Shown here piece by piece: positions 43,131-51,701 of a stretch of 64,000 bases of DNA. The translations under genes and the position numbers were made by a program. Where the stretch lies: NCBI GenBank assembly GCA_944362615.1, contig CALVTM010000002.1, positions 1-64,000 of the forward strand, written 5' to 3'. Below the pieces are notes generated by a model that made no database searches, was not told the origin of the DNA, and was given only the letters and a program-made list of their open reading frames with translations. Position 1 is the first letter of the stretch. Each line of letters opens with the position of its first letter. Origin of the DNA: an uncultured Clostridia bacterium. GTDB lineage: Bacteria; Bacillota; Clostridia; Christensenellales; Pumilibacteraceae.

Positions 43131-44489
43131 TCACCTCTTTATCATCGCCTGCATCGATGCAATCAGGTACTGTCTGGAATGCGCCGGATTTATCACCATA
43201 TCGACATATCCTTTTTCAGCAGCTTCCATGGAGCTGTTCGCATCTGCATATACGTCTTCAAATTTCTTTTCAGCAGCTGCCTTGTCAGACGCAGCAGCTA
43301 TTTCTTTACCGTAAAGCATATAAGCCGCAGCTTTGCTTTCCATCGGAGATATTGCCGCATTTTCCCACGCTATAACATAATCGCACGCGCTCTTGGATGC
43401 AAATATCGTATAACCCGAACCCGCCGTCTTACCGCAGACAAGAGTTACTTTCACCACATCCATATTATTGTAAGTGTATATCAGGTCGCTTACGTTTCTG
43501 ATAAGATCTCCGGTTTCTTCCTTGGCATCGGCAACAGTACCTGTGCAAGCCACAAGGTTTACCACGGGAACGCCTGCATTATCGGCTGTATTAAGAAAAT
43601 CGGTTATTTTAGCCGCGCCGCGAGCAGTCAGTTTGCCCTCTGCACCTACGACAGCGACAGTAACGCCGTTAAGCTTTGCGAACGCCGTGATCGCCTCAGA
43701 CGCAATGCCGCCTCTGAGTTCAAGCACACTGCCTTCATCAAAAGCGCATGCGAGCACATCTTTGACGGATGAGGCATCGGAAAGATTATCGCAAACTCTG
43801 TTTGGATCATCTTCAGTGTCTCCCACAACGTCACACATACATTCAAGAGCCTGTGTTATCACTGTACGCAATTCTGCAACGTTCTTTACAATGTTCGTTA
43901 CGGCACCGCTTGTCTTATAATGGACGTCGGCTCCGGACACGTCTTTTCCGCTTTCTCCGGATATGATAAGAGGAGCGGATGTCGAGATCTTCGCTTTATC
44001 CACAGCAATAAACAAATCGGAAAATCCGGATACATAGGTAAACATTCCGTAACATTTACCGGTAACGGCAGTTATTACGGGAACATTTCCGTATGCCTTA
44101 CCGTAAGCGCTGAGGATAGCGTCATAACCGTCAAGAGCATCTACTCCGTCAAGGACACGCGCGCCGGAAGAGTCGATAAACGATACAAGCGGAAGTCCCG
44201 CATTACATGCACGCTTAACCAGATCCGCGATTTTTTTAGCGCCGCGTCCGGAAACACCTCCCGAAAAAACTTCGGGGTTTATTGCAAGAACAGCGACATC
44301 TCTGTCGTCGATCGTTGCCAGACCGCAATACACTCCTTCGCCTTTGTACTCCCCGAGCTCGTTCGTTCCGCCGATAAATGCATTGAGTTCTACAAACGAT
44401 TGCTTGTCTATTACTGCATCTACGACTTCACGGACTTTTGTTGTTGCACGGGCATAAGAGCCGAGCGCATTCTTCAATCCGGTACTCAT
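43131..44489 (-). CDS. Divergent acyl-CoA carboxylase/methylmalonyl-CoA decarboxylase-type carboxyltransferase
   Basis: The protein is 452 residues, shorter than the typical MmdA or PccB (about 510). Two crotonase-like halves can be seen, the first with GRGAKKIADLVKRA and FIDSSGARVLDGVDALDGY, the second with LTARGAAKITDFLNTADNAG and IYTYNNMDVVKVTLV. The oxyanion segment normally read as GPCAGGAVY is GKCYGMFTY here (about 144-152), and the usual VPGFLPG in the second half is CTGTVADA. Position and gene order fit MmdA of a sodium pump, so a CoA-ester carboxyltransferase role is inferred. The substrate may differ from methylmalonyl-CoA. It is the first gene of the long operon. Confidence 0.82.
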   Translation of the reverse strand: MSTGLKNALGSYARATTKVREVVDAVIDKQSFVELNAFIGGTNELGEYKGEGVYCGLATIDDRDVAVLAINPEVFSGGVSGRGAKKIADLVKRACNAGLPLVSFIDSSGARVLDGVDALDGYDAILSAYGKAYGNVPVITAVTGKCYGMFTYVSGFSDLFIAVDKAKISTSAPLIISGESGKDVSGADVHYKTSGAVTNIVKNVAELRTVITQALECMCDVVGDTEDDPNRVCDNLSDASSVKDVLACAFDEGSVLELRGGIASEAITAFAKLNGVTVAVVGAEGKLTARGAAKITDFLNTADNAGVPVVNLVACTGTVADAKEETGDLIRNVSDLIYTYNNMDVVKVTLVCGKTAGSGYTIFASKSACDYVIAWENAAISPMESKAAAYMLYGKEIAAASDKAAAEKKFEDVYADANSSMEAAEKGYVDMVINPAHSRQYLIASMQAMIKR

Positions 44490-44532
44490 ATAGTAACCTC
44501 CATTTTTATTTCCCTTAATTTCCTTTGCCTGA

Positions 44533-44561
44533 ATTATACACTAAAAAATAATGAAAAACAA
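44533..44561 (-). promoter_or_regulatory. Sigma-A-type promoter for the Na+-pump to ispH operon
   Basis: On the minus strand -35 TTGTTT (44556-44561) and a perfect -10 TATAAT (44533-44538), 17 bases apart. The leader is about 37 bases and ends with a GGAGG ribosome site. No convincing terminator for rluB is seen between 44562 and 44594, so upstream readthrough is possible. Confidence 0.7.
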
Positions 44562-44594
44562 GCGAATAACCGCCGTTTTCCATTATTTAAACGC

Positions 44595-45311
44595 TTATAA
44601 GTTTTTAAGATATTCAACTTCTTCTTTAGTAAGCTTGCGGTATGAACCTCTGTCTACTCCGCGCAGACGCAGATCGCCTATTGCGACTCTTTTAAGAAAT
44701 GCGACATTTTTACCTATGGATTCAAAAATGCGTCTTACCTCACGATTCATTCCCTCTTTTATTGTGATCTCCACCGTGGAAATATTGGTTTTATTATCGT
44801 AAGCAATGAGTCTTGCGCGGCTTTTACCGGTCATGCGCCCGTCTATTTCCACACCTTTACGCACTTTTGCAAGGTCATTTTCAGAAACCGTTCCCTCTAT
44901 CTTAGCAACGTACATTTTTTCTATTTCACTGCTGGGATGCGTCAAGCGGTTACAAAGATCCCCGTCAGTCGTGAGTATCAGCAGGCCTTCGGTATCATAG
45001 TCAAGACGTCCGACCGGAAACAAACGAGTGTCGGGATAATCGGCTTTTACTATATCGATAACGGTTTTTCTGCCTCTGTCGTCAGAAACAGTAGTCACAC
45101 AGCCTTTCGGCTTATTTAGTATAAGATAAACATGTTTGCTTACCGGACTGACTTTTTTACCGCTGACCGTAACGGTGTCAGAATAAGACACTTGCGTGGA
45201 AAGATCGGTTACTACTTCCCCGTTGACTTTTACTTCACCGTTTATTACATACTCTTCACATTTACGCCGGCTGGCAAGACCGCATTCAGCCAAATATTTA
45301 TTGATCCGCAT
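44595..45311 (-). CDS. rluB: 23S rRNA pseudouridine synthase RluB type
   Basis: The 238-residue protein has an N-terminal S4 RNA-binding domain (about 1-60, MRINKYLAECGLASRRKCEE) and a RsuA/RluB-family catalytic domain with FPVGRLDYDTEGLLILTTDG, in which the aspartate of GRLDYDT is catalytic. Substrate choice among RluB, RluE, RluF and RsuA cannot be settled by motifs alone. The neighbourhood with scpA-scpB and a DD-carboxypeptidase is the usual one for rluB in Firmicutes. Confidence 0.92.
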   Translation of the reverse strand: MRINKYLAECGLASRRKCEEYVINGEVKVNGEVVTDLSTQVSYSDTVTVSGKKVSPVSKHVYLILNKPKGCVTTVSDDRGRKTVIDIVKADYPDTRLFPVGRLDYDTEGLLILTTDGDLCNRLTHPSSEIEKMYVAKIEGTVSENDLAKVRKGVEIDGRMTGKSRARLIAYDNKTNISTVEITIKEGMNREVRRIFESIGKNVAFLKRVAIGDLRLRGVDRGSYRKLTKEEVEYLKNL

Positions 45312-45367
45312 ACTTGTATTTTAATACAATTTACGGTTAAAAGCAAGTTATTACGACAAATTATCAG

Positions 45368-46228
45368 CTATTCTTCATTTTCCATAAGTTTTTCAAATGC
45401 TTCATCAATAAGATCACGACTTTCCTCAAACATAGGGCCGCAGTTAAGAACTACGCAGATGATCTGCTTACCGTTACGCTCGGCGGAAGATATCAAACAC
45501 CTGCCCGCCGCTTTTGTATATCCTGTTTTAAGCCCGTTTCCGCCCTCTACCATATTCAGTATTTTGTTTTTATTCAGGAAAGTGCGATTGCCGCCGTCCG
45601 GTGAAGAACAGTCTTTGTAAATTTTAGTGGATACTATTTTTCTGAATACGTCGTTTTTCATTGCATATGCGCTTATCATCACCATATCTCTTGCCGTAGA
45701 GTAATGATTGTCGTCAGGAAGTCCGTGAGGATTGCAAAAATGCGATGAGCAAGCTCCGGCCCGTTTTGCGGTCATATTCATAAGCACGGAAAAATTTTCA
45801 ACGCTACCGGATGTTATACATGCTAAAGCTACGGCGCAATCATTTCCCGATCTCAGCATAAGTCCGTAAAGCAGATCTATCACACGCAATTCCTCACCTT
45901 TCCTAAGATATATCGAGCTGCCCTCAACGCCCACGGCTTCATCCGGTATTTTTATCATTTTTTCAAGATCGTCGGTATTTTCCAAAACCGTTATTGCGGT
46001 AAGTATTTTCGTAGTGCTTGCTATCTGACGCTTCTCATCCGCATTCTTTTCGTAAAGTACTTTTCCTGTATTACTTTCTATAACTATTGCACTAGCGGCG
46101 CTCGTGGAATAGGCAGAAACGGGAGTTATACTTTTTCCTGTGCTGACCGTAATGCCTATAAGCAGAAAAACTGTCAGTGTTAAAAGTATTACATACTCAG
46201 ATTTTTTTAAAAACCGCAGCATCTGCAA
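45368..46228 (-). CDS. D-alanyl-D-alanine carboxypeptidase (S11, minimal, sporulation neighbourhood)
   Basis: S11 enzymes trim the terminal D-Ala from peptidoglycan stems. The 286-residue protein has an N-terminal hydrophobic signal segment (about 12-32). The catalytic motifs are SxxK as STTK in IASTTKILTA, SxN as SGN in MLRSGNDCAVAL, and KTG in GLKTGYTKAAGR. It lacks the C-terminal domain of DacF and DacA, so it is short for the family. It overlaps ytfJ by about 32 bases. Placement after ytfI-ytfJ suggests DacB-like action on cortex or wall peptidoglycan, but this is inference. Confidence 0.9.
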   Translation of the reverse strand: MQMLRFLKKSEYVILLTLTVFLLIGITVSTGKSITPVSAYSTSAASAIVIESNTGKVLYEKNADEKRQIASTTKILTAITVLENTDDLEKMIKIPDEAVGVEGSSIYLRKGEELRVIDLLYGLMLRSGNDCAVALACITSGSVENFSVLMNMTAKRAGACSSHFCNPHGLPDDNHYSTARDMVMISAYAMKNDVFRKIVSTKIYKDCSSPDGGNRTFLNKNKILNMVEGGNGLKTGYTKAAGRCLISSAERNGKQIICVVLNCGPMFEESRDLIDEAFEKLMENEE

Positions 46229-46583
46229 TCGCCTCCGCTAAATCAGGTATCAGAGACAACGCTTTTTCTATCAACGTACTGTCTCCCAATCTTATTACCT
46301 TATATCCGTCACCCTTTCTTACAAGAAAACCGATGGGAACCACACTGGCGCCTACACCACTGCCGCCTGCAAACGGATAATCGCCTCGCGTTTCCGCACC
46401 GCCGTACTCGCCGCCGCCCGACAACATTCCCAACGTAACCCTGCTTATCGGGATCACGCTTGTGCCGTCATCAAGTTGTAACGGTTTTCCTATTACGGTA
46501 TCTGCGTCTACCAGATTTTTAATTTTTGTAAAAGCAGTATCCAGCACCCTTTCAACAGGCTTCTGCTCGGTATTCAGTATCAT
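46197..46583 (-). CDS. ytfJ: GerW/YtfJ-family sporulation protein
   Basis: YtfJ (GerW) is a spore protein linked to germination. The 128-residue protein is standard in length, with DADTVIGKPLQLDDGTSVIP-type start (only part quoted), a glycine-rich centre (GMLSGGGEYGG and FAGGSGVGASVVPIGFLV), and a C-terminal helix. It follows ytfI by two bases, as in Bacillus subtilis. This supports the spore-forming identity of the host. Confidence 0.93.
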   Translation of the reverse strand: MILNTEQKPVERVLDTAFTKIKNLVDADTVIGKPLQLDDGTSVIPISRVTLGMLSGGGEYGGAETRGDYPFAGGSGVGASVVPIGFLVRKGDGYKVIRLGDSTLIEKALSLIPDLAEAIADAAVFKKI

Positions 46584-46585
46584 TT

Positions 46586-47182
46586 TTACGCTCCCTTTAC
46601 ACTGCGTCTTACAACTTTTTTTCGGTTATGCTTTTCGAAATAAGCCGCAATGAAACTGTATATAATATTTGCAGGTGTTGCACCTATTATCCCAAAAATA
46701 TAAATGCTTAGCGAATCTTTTCCGAAAACTGCCTTGACATTTCCCGCAAAATCCAGTTTCTGCATGCTTTTAAGCCAAGATACACATGATGCAAGCGCCA
46801 TACGCATAAACTGAACGACGAGCGCAGACTCCGAATCGAATCCTGCCGCACCTATCAGCGCATCTGTCCGTATATACTTTATGTCTACCGCCTTTGCAAT
46901 AGGGTTTGACATATAGTGAGCTATGGAATCTTTATTGTTTTCGTCAAAAGTAAGAGAAATACCCATTCGCTTGTCATTGATTTTTATCCATACATATTTT
47001 AATGATGGAACAAAACCGTCATAAGATATGTTAAGCCGAATAATACTTATTCCGAATATATACATACATACGTTATACTCGTTACGCAGCACATTTGCTG
47101 CAACTGTAAATGAAATTCTCCACTCTCCGCAAAACAAAATCAAAACTATTATCACGACAGCTAAAAAGACCGGCATACTCAT
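46586..47182 (-). CDS. ytfI: DUF2953-family protein (YtfI-like)
   Basis: The 198-residue protein begins with a membrane segment (about 3-22, VFLAVVIIVLILFCGEW) followed by strand-rich sequence and a final hydrophobic helix (about 165-185, GIIGATPANIIYSFIAAYF). Size, layout and location just before ytfJ match the DUF2953 proteins of spore formers. The molecular role is unknown. I assign it mainly from context and general form. Confidence 0.78.
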   Translation of the reverse strand: MSMPVFLAVVIIVLILFCGEWRISFTVAANVLRNEYNVCMYIFGISIIRLNISYDGFVPSLKYVWIKINDKRMGISLTFDENNKDSIAHYMSNPIAKAVDIKYIRTDALIGAAGFDSESALVVQFMRMALASCVSWLKSMQKLDFAGNVKAVFGKDSLSIYIFGIIGATPANIIYSFIAAYFEKHNRKKVVRRSVKGA

Positions 47183-47226
47183 AGTATGTCGGTCTCATTG
47201 CTTTATTTATACAAAACATCATTGAA

Positions 47227-47919
47227 CTATTTGCTGCTTTCCGCCTCAGCAGCCGGCGTAAGCGCGGCAGCAGCTTCTACCAAAGGAAGTTCTACTTTTT
47301 CCACTTTCTCACCCTCAAGAAACTCAGGTACCTGCTCCTCAGGAATTTCAAATTCATTGTAAAGACTGTCGCTTTCTACACGCCTGTTTTTAAGCTCTTC
47401 GATACTCTTAAGAAGATCCTCATAATCCGGCAATTTATCAATGCTTTCCAGTCTGAATCTCTTTAAAAATTCATCTGTAGTCCCATACAACTTCGGATTA
47501 CCAATAGCCTCTTTTCTGCCCACAACTTCTATCAGACCAAGACTGAGCAGAGTCTGCATAGTATAGTCGCAATTTACGCCGCGTATGGTTTCCACCTCAA
47601 GTTTTGTTACCGGCTGTTTATACGCGACAATTGCTACGGTTTCAAGCGTAGCTTTTGAAAGTTCTTTTTCTCTTATCGGATTAAGCACGGTAGATACTTC
47701 TTCTTTATAATCGGGATTCGTTCCGAACTGCAGCTTACCGTTATATTCGAGCAGATGTATACCGCATTTTCCGCCGTATTTCTTTTTTAAACGCGTAATT
47801 GCCGGTCTGATTTCGCTTTTCTGAAGATCAAGCATTTCGGCTATCGTTTCAGTTTTAAGCGGTTCACCTGACAAAAAAAGCAGCGCTTCAAGTACATTGT
47901 CTATTTTTTCTATATCCAT
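47227..47919 (-). CDS. scpB: Segregation and condensation protein B
   Basis: ScpB joins ScpA and Smc in the bacterial condensin. The 230-residue protein contains two winged-helix domains (about 1-80 and 90-170), with the family stretch ALETVAIVAYKQPVTKLEVE and the nearby RGVNCDYTMQTLL and LIEVVGRKEAIGNPKLYGTT. The C-terminal 50 residues are acidic and disordered. It is 23 bases after scpA. Confidence 0.96.
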   Translation of the reverse strand: MDIEKIDNVLEALLFLSGEPLKTETIAEMLDLQKSEIRPAITRLKKKYGGKCGIHLLEYNGKLQFGTNPDYKEEVSTVLNPIREKELSKATLETVAIVAYKQPVTKLEVETIRGVNCDYTMQTLLSLGLIEVVGRKEAIGNPKLYGTTDEFLKRFRLESIDKLPDYEDLLKSIEELKNRRVESDSLYNEFEIPEEQVPEFLEGEKVEKVELPLVEAAAALTPAAEAESSK

Positions 47920-47942
47920 ACGAATAATTCGTCCTTAATGTT

Positions 47943-48752
47943 TTATTGATTGTTTGCATTTTCAGTGACTTTATCACCGATACTGTCATGCAGCCGGACA
48001 AGATAAATGTCACCGAAGACCTCATTCTGACGCGCAGTAAGAAACTGCAGTTTCATCAATTCCAGAAGTGCCTGAAAAGTTGTTATCACTTCATTTTTTG
48101 TCGCATCTTCGTCAAATAACTGATTGAAATGTACGCTATCTTTTTCTGTCAGAGTTTTTACTATATACGCCTGCTTCTCTTCAACGGTAAACGGATCGCG
48201 CACTATTTCTTTAGGCGTTTTATCCAAAGATCTTTTTTCAGCTCTCTCAAATATTTTTTTCAGAGCTTCATAAAGACCTTCCATCGTCATATCTTTAAGT
48301 ACTTCCCTCTCATCTCCCACGCTGAGATCGGGTGAACGCGAAAAAGTATCTACGGTTTCACGCTCTTTAAGTTTCTCCATCTCTCCCTTATAAAGCTCGT
48401 ACTCTTCCAATCTGCGGATAAGCTCGCTGCCGTCATCTTCTTCAGATTCTCCCTGGGATGTTTCCGGCTTAGGAAGCAAAGACTTTGCTTTGATCTCAAG
48501 CAGATACGCCGCCATACCGAGGAATTCGGACGCCTTATCCAGATCAACATTATCTATATCTTGCTCGATAAACTCCAAAAACTGCCCGGTAATATCGGAT
48601 ATAAAAATATCACAGATCCTGATCTTGGAGCGTTTGATCAGATGAAGCAAAAGATCGAGCGGACCTTCAAACGAATCGAGCTTTACCCGGTATCCGCCGC
48701 CTTCTTCAAGCGAATCCTCGTCAAGCTCGTAGTCTTTAATCTCATCATCCAT
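47943..48752 (-). CDS. scpA: Segregation and condensation protein A
   Basis: ScpA is the kleisin that links Smc heads. The 269-residue protein has the N-terminal kleisin motif YRVKLDSFEGPLDLLLHLI, then FLGMAAYLLEIKAKSLLP, and the C-terminal winged helix with FQALLELMKLQFL. The SMC protein itself is not in the window. It lies 24 bases after the M50 protease gene, an order seen in many Firmicutes. Confidence 0.96.
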   Translation of the reverse strand: MDDEIKDYELDEDSLEEGGGYRVKLDSFEGPLDLLLHLIKRSKIRICDIFISDITGQFLEFIEQDIDNVDLDKASEFLGMAAYLLEIKAKSLLPKPETSQGESEEDDGSELIRRLEEYELYKGEMEKLKERETVDTFSRSPDLSVGDEREVLKDMTMEGLYEALKKIFERAEKRSLDKTPKEIVRDPFTVEEKQAYIVKTLTEKDSVHFNQLFDEDATKNEVITTFQALLELMKLQFLTARQNEVFGDIYLVRLHDSIGDKVTENANNQ

Positions 48753-48776
48753 GCAATTTTACCCCTTTCACGCCCG

Positions 48777-49544
48777 TCAGAACATTATCCATCCGCTAAT
48801 ACCAAGTCCGAATATAGTGTTAAACAGCTGCTGTACGCTTCCTGCTATACCTTTTGAACCGTAATTTAAGTAAAGCCCGAGAATATCCACGTATTGCAAC
48901 CATGACGGTACTGACATATATGCGCTCATATAATACACAAGAAGGTGTAAAACAAACAACGCTATCAGTATATAACTGCCGTATCTGCGCAAAAATCCCA
49001 CAAATTTATTGTCTCTGTTTGCATAAGCCTCTATTATCTTAAATCCGTCCAGCGCCCCGAGAGGTATTATGTTAAAAAGGAAAAGCATTACGTTTATCGA
49101 AGCGCTGAGATAGAAAAACCAATAGAAGAAATAGTAAAAATATAATGCGAATTCACCGCCTAATGGACCGACAAACATAATAAGAGCCAGAAACAAACAA
49201 CTGATTACCATAGCCGCAAGATTATATGTTACTCCTGCAATAGCCGTCATAAACAGACCGCGGCGAGGAACTTTGAAATTATAAGGATTTACCGGAACAG
49301 GTTTTGCATAACCGAAGCCCATAAAAATCAGCATAAGAAAACCAACCGGATCTATATGTGCGATCGGATTGAGCGTAAGTCGTCCGTTCACCTGAGCAGT
49401 GAGATCACCGTTCCATTTTGCAGCAAGTCCGTGGGCTATCTCGTGCGGTACTATGGCAAAATAAATCGCCAGTATATAGGCAATCAATGCGACCACTGCC
49501 AATTCAGGTCCGTATATATTAAATATGTCTATTACAAAATACAT
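48777..49544 (-). CDS. Site-2 protease family (M50) membrane metalloprotease
   Basis: The 255-residue protein has several membrane helices and the zinc motif HEIAHG (HExxH) in the second half of the first helix (about residue 34). A second metal site is LFNIIPLGALDGFK, the NPxxPLDG-like motif of rhomboid-unlike S2P enzymes. This short group without a PDZ domain is usual next to scpAB and is close to YwhC-type proteins, not to SpoIVFB in particular. A link with SpoIVB, which activates a site-2 protease in sporulation, is attractive but not supported beyond being in the same window. Confidence 0.9.
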   Translation of the reverse strand: MYFVIDIFNIYGPELAVVALIAYILAIYFAIVPHEIAHGLAAKWNGDLTAQVNGRLTLNPIAHIDPVGFLMLIFMGFGYAKPVPVNPYNFKVPRRGLFMTAIAGVTYNLAAMVISCLFLALIMFVGPLGGEFALYFYYFFYWFFYLSASINVMLFLFNIIPLGALDGFKIIEAYANRDNKFVGFLRRYGSYILIALFVLHLLVYYMSAYMSVPSWLQYVDILGLYLNYGSKGIAGSVQQLFNTIFGLGISGWIMF

Positions 49545-49580
49545 TAAAACTCCAGTTGCGCTTATTTACCGTTGCTTGAA

Positions 49581-49609
49581 AGTATACCACTTAATTACAG
49601 ATTAGTCAA
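49581..49609 (-). promoter_or_regulatory. Sigma-A-type promoter for the M50-scpAB-ytfIJ-rluB operon
   Basis: On the minus strand -35 TTGACT (49604-49609) and -10 TATACT (49581-49586), 17 bases apart. The predicted start is near 49574, leaving a leader of about 30 bases with a GGAG ribosome site. Confidence 0.8.
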
Positions 49610-49669
49610 CCGCTTTGACAATGCACCGTTCTATTTGCCCTGTATGCAGTAAGTCGATATTTGACGACT

Positions 49670-49712
49670 AAAAAAGCAAAGCCTTATCTTCTTCTTTCTC
49701 GAAGATAAGGCT
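49670..49712 (-). terminator. Intrinsic terminator downstream of the dacF-like gene
   Basis: A 12-bp stem (49680-49691 with 49701-49712) with a 9-base loop, followed on the minus strand by TTGCTTTTTT. It sits about 105 bases past the stop of the dacF-like gene. The stretch between (49713-49816) holds no open reading frame that I can support. Confidence 0.85.
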
Positions 49713-49816
49713 CTTATGATCACCAAAAATGTGAAATTGTATTTTGCAACCTTTTCATTGAATGCAATATCGCTCGTGTGTTTTCATCGGATATATAATG
49801 TTTGTTTTTATCCATA

Positions 49817-50974
49817 TCACATATTATCCAGTAAGTTTTTCAAAATATCGAGATATGTCTTCTCATTAAGATCCGTTTTTGTTATCAGATCACTCTCAGC
49901 GACCACTTCTCCGTCTGCGCTTGCGGTTATCTTACCTATCTTGCTTCCTGCAGGAAGAGGCAACTCCACATCATAAAACTCGTAAAGATATTCCACTTCT
50001 TTATCAGAACCCCTTTCAGTCAGCATATATCCGTTACGTGCCGGAGCAACGCCAGCAGAACCCTCACGAGATTTTTCGACTTCCAGCTGCGTATCAAGCT
50101 CAACGCCTTTGAAGATCACCTGTCTTACAGACCAGCCCGCAAAACCATAATCAAAAAGCTTAGCCATTTCGGCATTACGTACTTTTGAGGTCTCGGCTCC
50201 CGTTATTACTCCGATAAGCCGCATATCTCCTCTTTTCGCAGTTGCACTGAGACAGTACATCGCTTCATTTGTAAATCCCGTTTTTCCGCCGTCGCATCCC
50301 TCATAAGAGCGTATCATTTTGTTTGTGTTTGTCAGCACAGTGTCTCTGCCGGAAGGATGATGGAAATCAAACATCCATTCCTTTGAATAATCAAAAAATT
50401 TTTCATGTCTGATAAGTTCACTGAACATAATCGCAGCATCTTTCGCACATGAGTATTGATTGGGAGCAGGCAAACCCGTACAGTTGACAAAGTTAGTATC
50501 GCACATATTAAGTTCTTGTGCACGGTTGTTCATGTCCTTTACAAAACCATCCACACTGCCACTGATCTTTTCAGCCAACGCCACACATGAATCATTTGCA
50601 GAAGCCACTACTACCGATCGTATCAGATCAGATACGACATATTCGGAATGAGCATCCAGGAATGCCTGACTTCCACCCATGGAAGCAGCATTTTCACTTA
50701 CTGTTATAGCTTCGCTTTCATTAAGATGACCTTCCTCTATATTCTCAAACGTAAGCAGCAACGTCATTATTTTCACCATGCTCGCAATAGGACGATGCTC
50801 CGCTGCATTCTTTTCATAAAGCACACTACCCGTTCCTGCTTCAATCAAAATCACAGACGGAGAGGAATATTCCGTTGCGGCAGCGGCAGAAAATATAGGC
50901 GCGGAGCTGGCAATAAGTAACGCCGCCGCGCATAATGCGGCTATGGATATACCAAATCTTTTTTTCAAATCCAA
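49817..50974 (-). CDS. dacF: D-alanyl-D-alanine carboxypeptidase, DacF/PBP5 type
   Basis: The 385-residue protein has a signal peptide (about 1-34, ending SAAAATEYS), an S11 catalytic domain with SMVK (SxxK), SAN (SxN, in VVASANDSCVAL) and KTG (in GGKTGFTNEAM), and a C-terminal beta domain (about 290-380) found in PBP5/DacF. It trims peptidoglycan stems outside the membrane, in DacF's case in the forespore. A possible sporulation promoter (ACATA, 18 bases, CATAATC; 50991-51020) lies just upstream. Position near spoIVB supports DacF, though DacA is possible. Confidence 0.9.
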   Translation of the reverse strand: MDLKKRFGISIAALCAAALLIASSAPIFSAAAATEYSSPSVILIEAGTGSVLYEKNAAEHRPIASMVKIMTLLLTFENIEEGHLNESEAITVSENAASMGGSQAFLDAHSEYVVSDLIRSVVVASANDSCVALAEKISGSVDGFVKDMNNRAQELNMCDTNFVNCTGLPAPNQYSCAKDAAIMFSELIRHEKFFDYSKEWMFDFHHPSGRDTVLTNTNKMIRSYEGCDGGKTGFTNEAMYCLSATAKRGDMRLIGVITGAETSKVRNAEMAKLFDYGFAGWSVRQVIFKGVELDTQLEVEKSREGSAGVAPARNGYMLTERGSDKEVEYLYEFYDVELPLPAGSKIGKITASADGEVVAESDLITKTDLNEKTYLDILKNLLDNM

Positions 50975-51023
50975 ATCCTCCTTACCTGAGGATTATGCGC
51001 CGCTTAGTGTCAATTTATGTAAA

Positions 51024-51632
51024 CTAAAGAAAAAACGAAAATAAAATGAGCAGCAACGATTTCAGAAGAACTAAGATTATACATAAAATGCCTATGACAA
51101 CTGCTCTTCTGAGCACTTTTACAAATGGAGTCGAACAACCGTATTTGCGCTTATCGGAAGCCACTTCTGCCAAAATTGCAAATAAAGCGAAGAACAGAAA
51201 GTCTGACAGCAAAGAGCATAATGCGTAGGCTATGGAAAAAGGAACTGCCAATATACCGAACGACCGCACCACAAGCACGATTGTCATACCCTGATAAAAC
51301 CCGATACAAACAGTGCATGCAGACGTCAAAATCGTAGAGTACATATACCTGCCGACAAAACAGAATACAACTACTGAAAATGACGTAAACAGTGTCAACG
51401 AAAAAATATATCCTGCGTATGAAGCGTGCGCAATAACGCCAAAAATACCCGCATTTACATCGGAAAGAGTCTGTAACGGATCAACAGGTTTTAATGAGGA
51501 TAAGATCCCCATTACAGCGCCTAAGATAAAGAAGCAGGCAAAGAAAATCAATCGAGGCAGATTACATCTGATAAAATGCGAAAAGCCATCGAGTTTTGCC
51601 GTAAAAAAATACTTGATATTTAACGCTGACAT
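51024..51632 (-). CDS. Five-helix membrane protein, possibly SpoIIM-related
   Basis: I cannot name this 202-residue protein with confidence. It has a cytoplasmic N-terminus with a basic stretch and about five membrane helices (near 28-46, 68-95, 100-125, 128-155, 175-200). SpoIIM, a sporulation engulfment protein with a similar number of helices, often lies near spoIVB and dacF in Clostridia, so a distant relationship is possible. No ribosome site is clear, and the upstream region is very AT-rich. Nothing in it suggests a transporter or enzyme. Confidence 0.65.
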   Translation of the reverse strand: MSALNIKYFFTAKLDGFSHFIRCNLPRLIFFACFFILGAVMGILSSLKPVDPLQTLSDVNAGIFGVIAHASYAGYIFSLTLFTSFSVVVFCFVGRYMYSTILTSACTVCIGFYQGMTIVLVVRSFGILAVPFSIAYALCSLLSDFLFFALFAILAEVASDKRKYGCSTPFVKVLRRAVVIGILCIILVLLKSLLLILFSFFL

Positions 51633-51701
51633 GCTACATATTATGTAAATTTTGCGTATTTTATGATATTTTTTAATGTATTATGTCTGTAATATGACGT
51701 T

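Noticed and set aside
49713..49816. Possible small gene between the dacF-like gene and its terminator
   Set aside because: No start codon with a ribosome site and no coding pattern. It is treated as a 3' untranslated region.
50975..51023. TTGACA at the upstream side of dacF as a sigma-A promoter
   Set aside because: The only TAAT-like hexamer is about 10-12 bases away, too close for sigma-A. A sigma-G-like reading fits better but is weak, so it is noted only in the gene entry.
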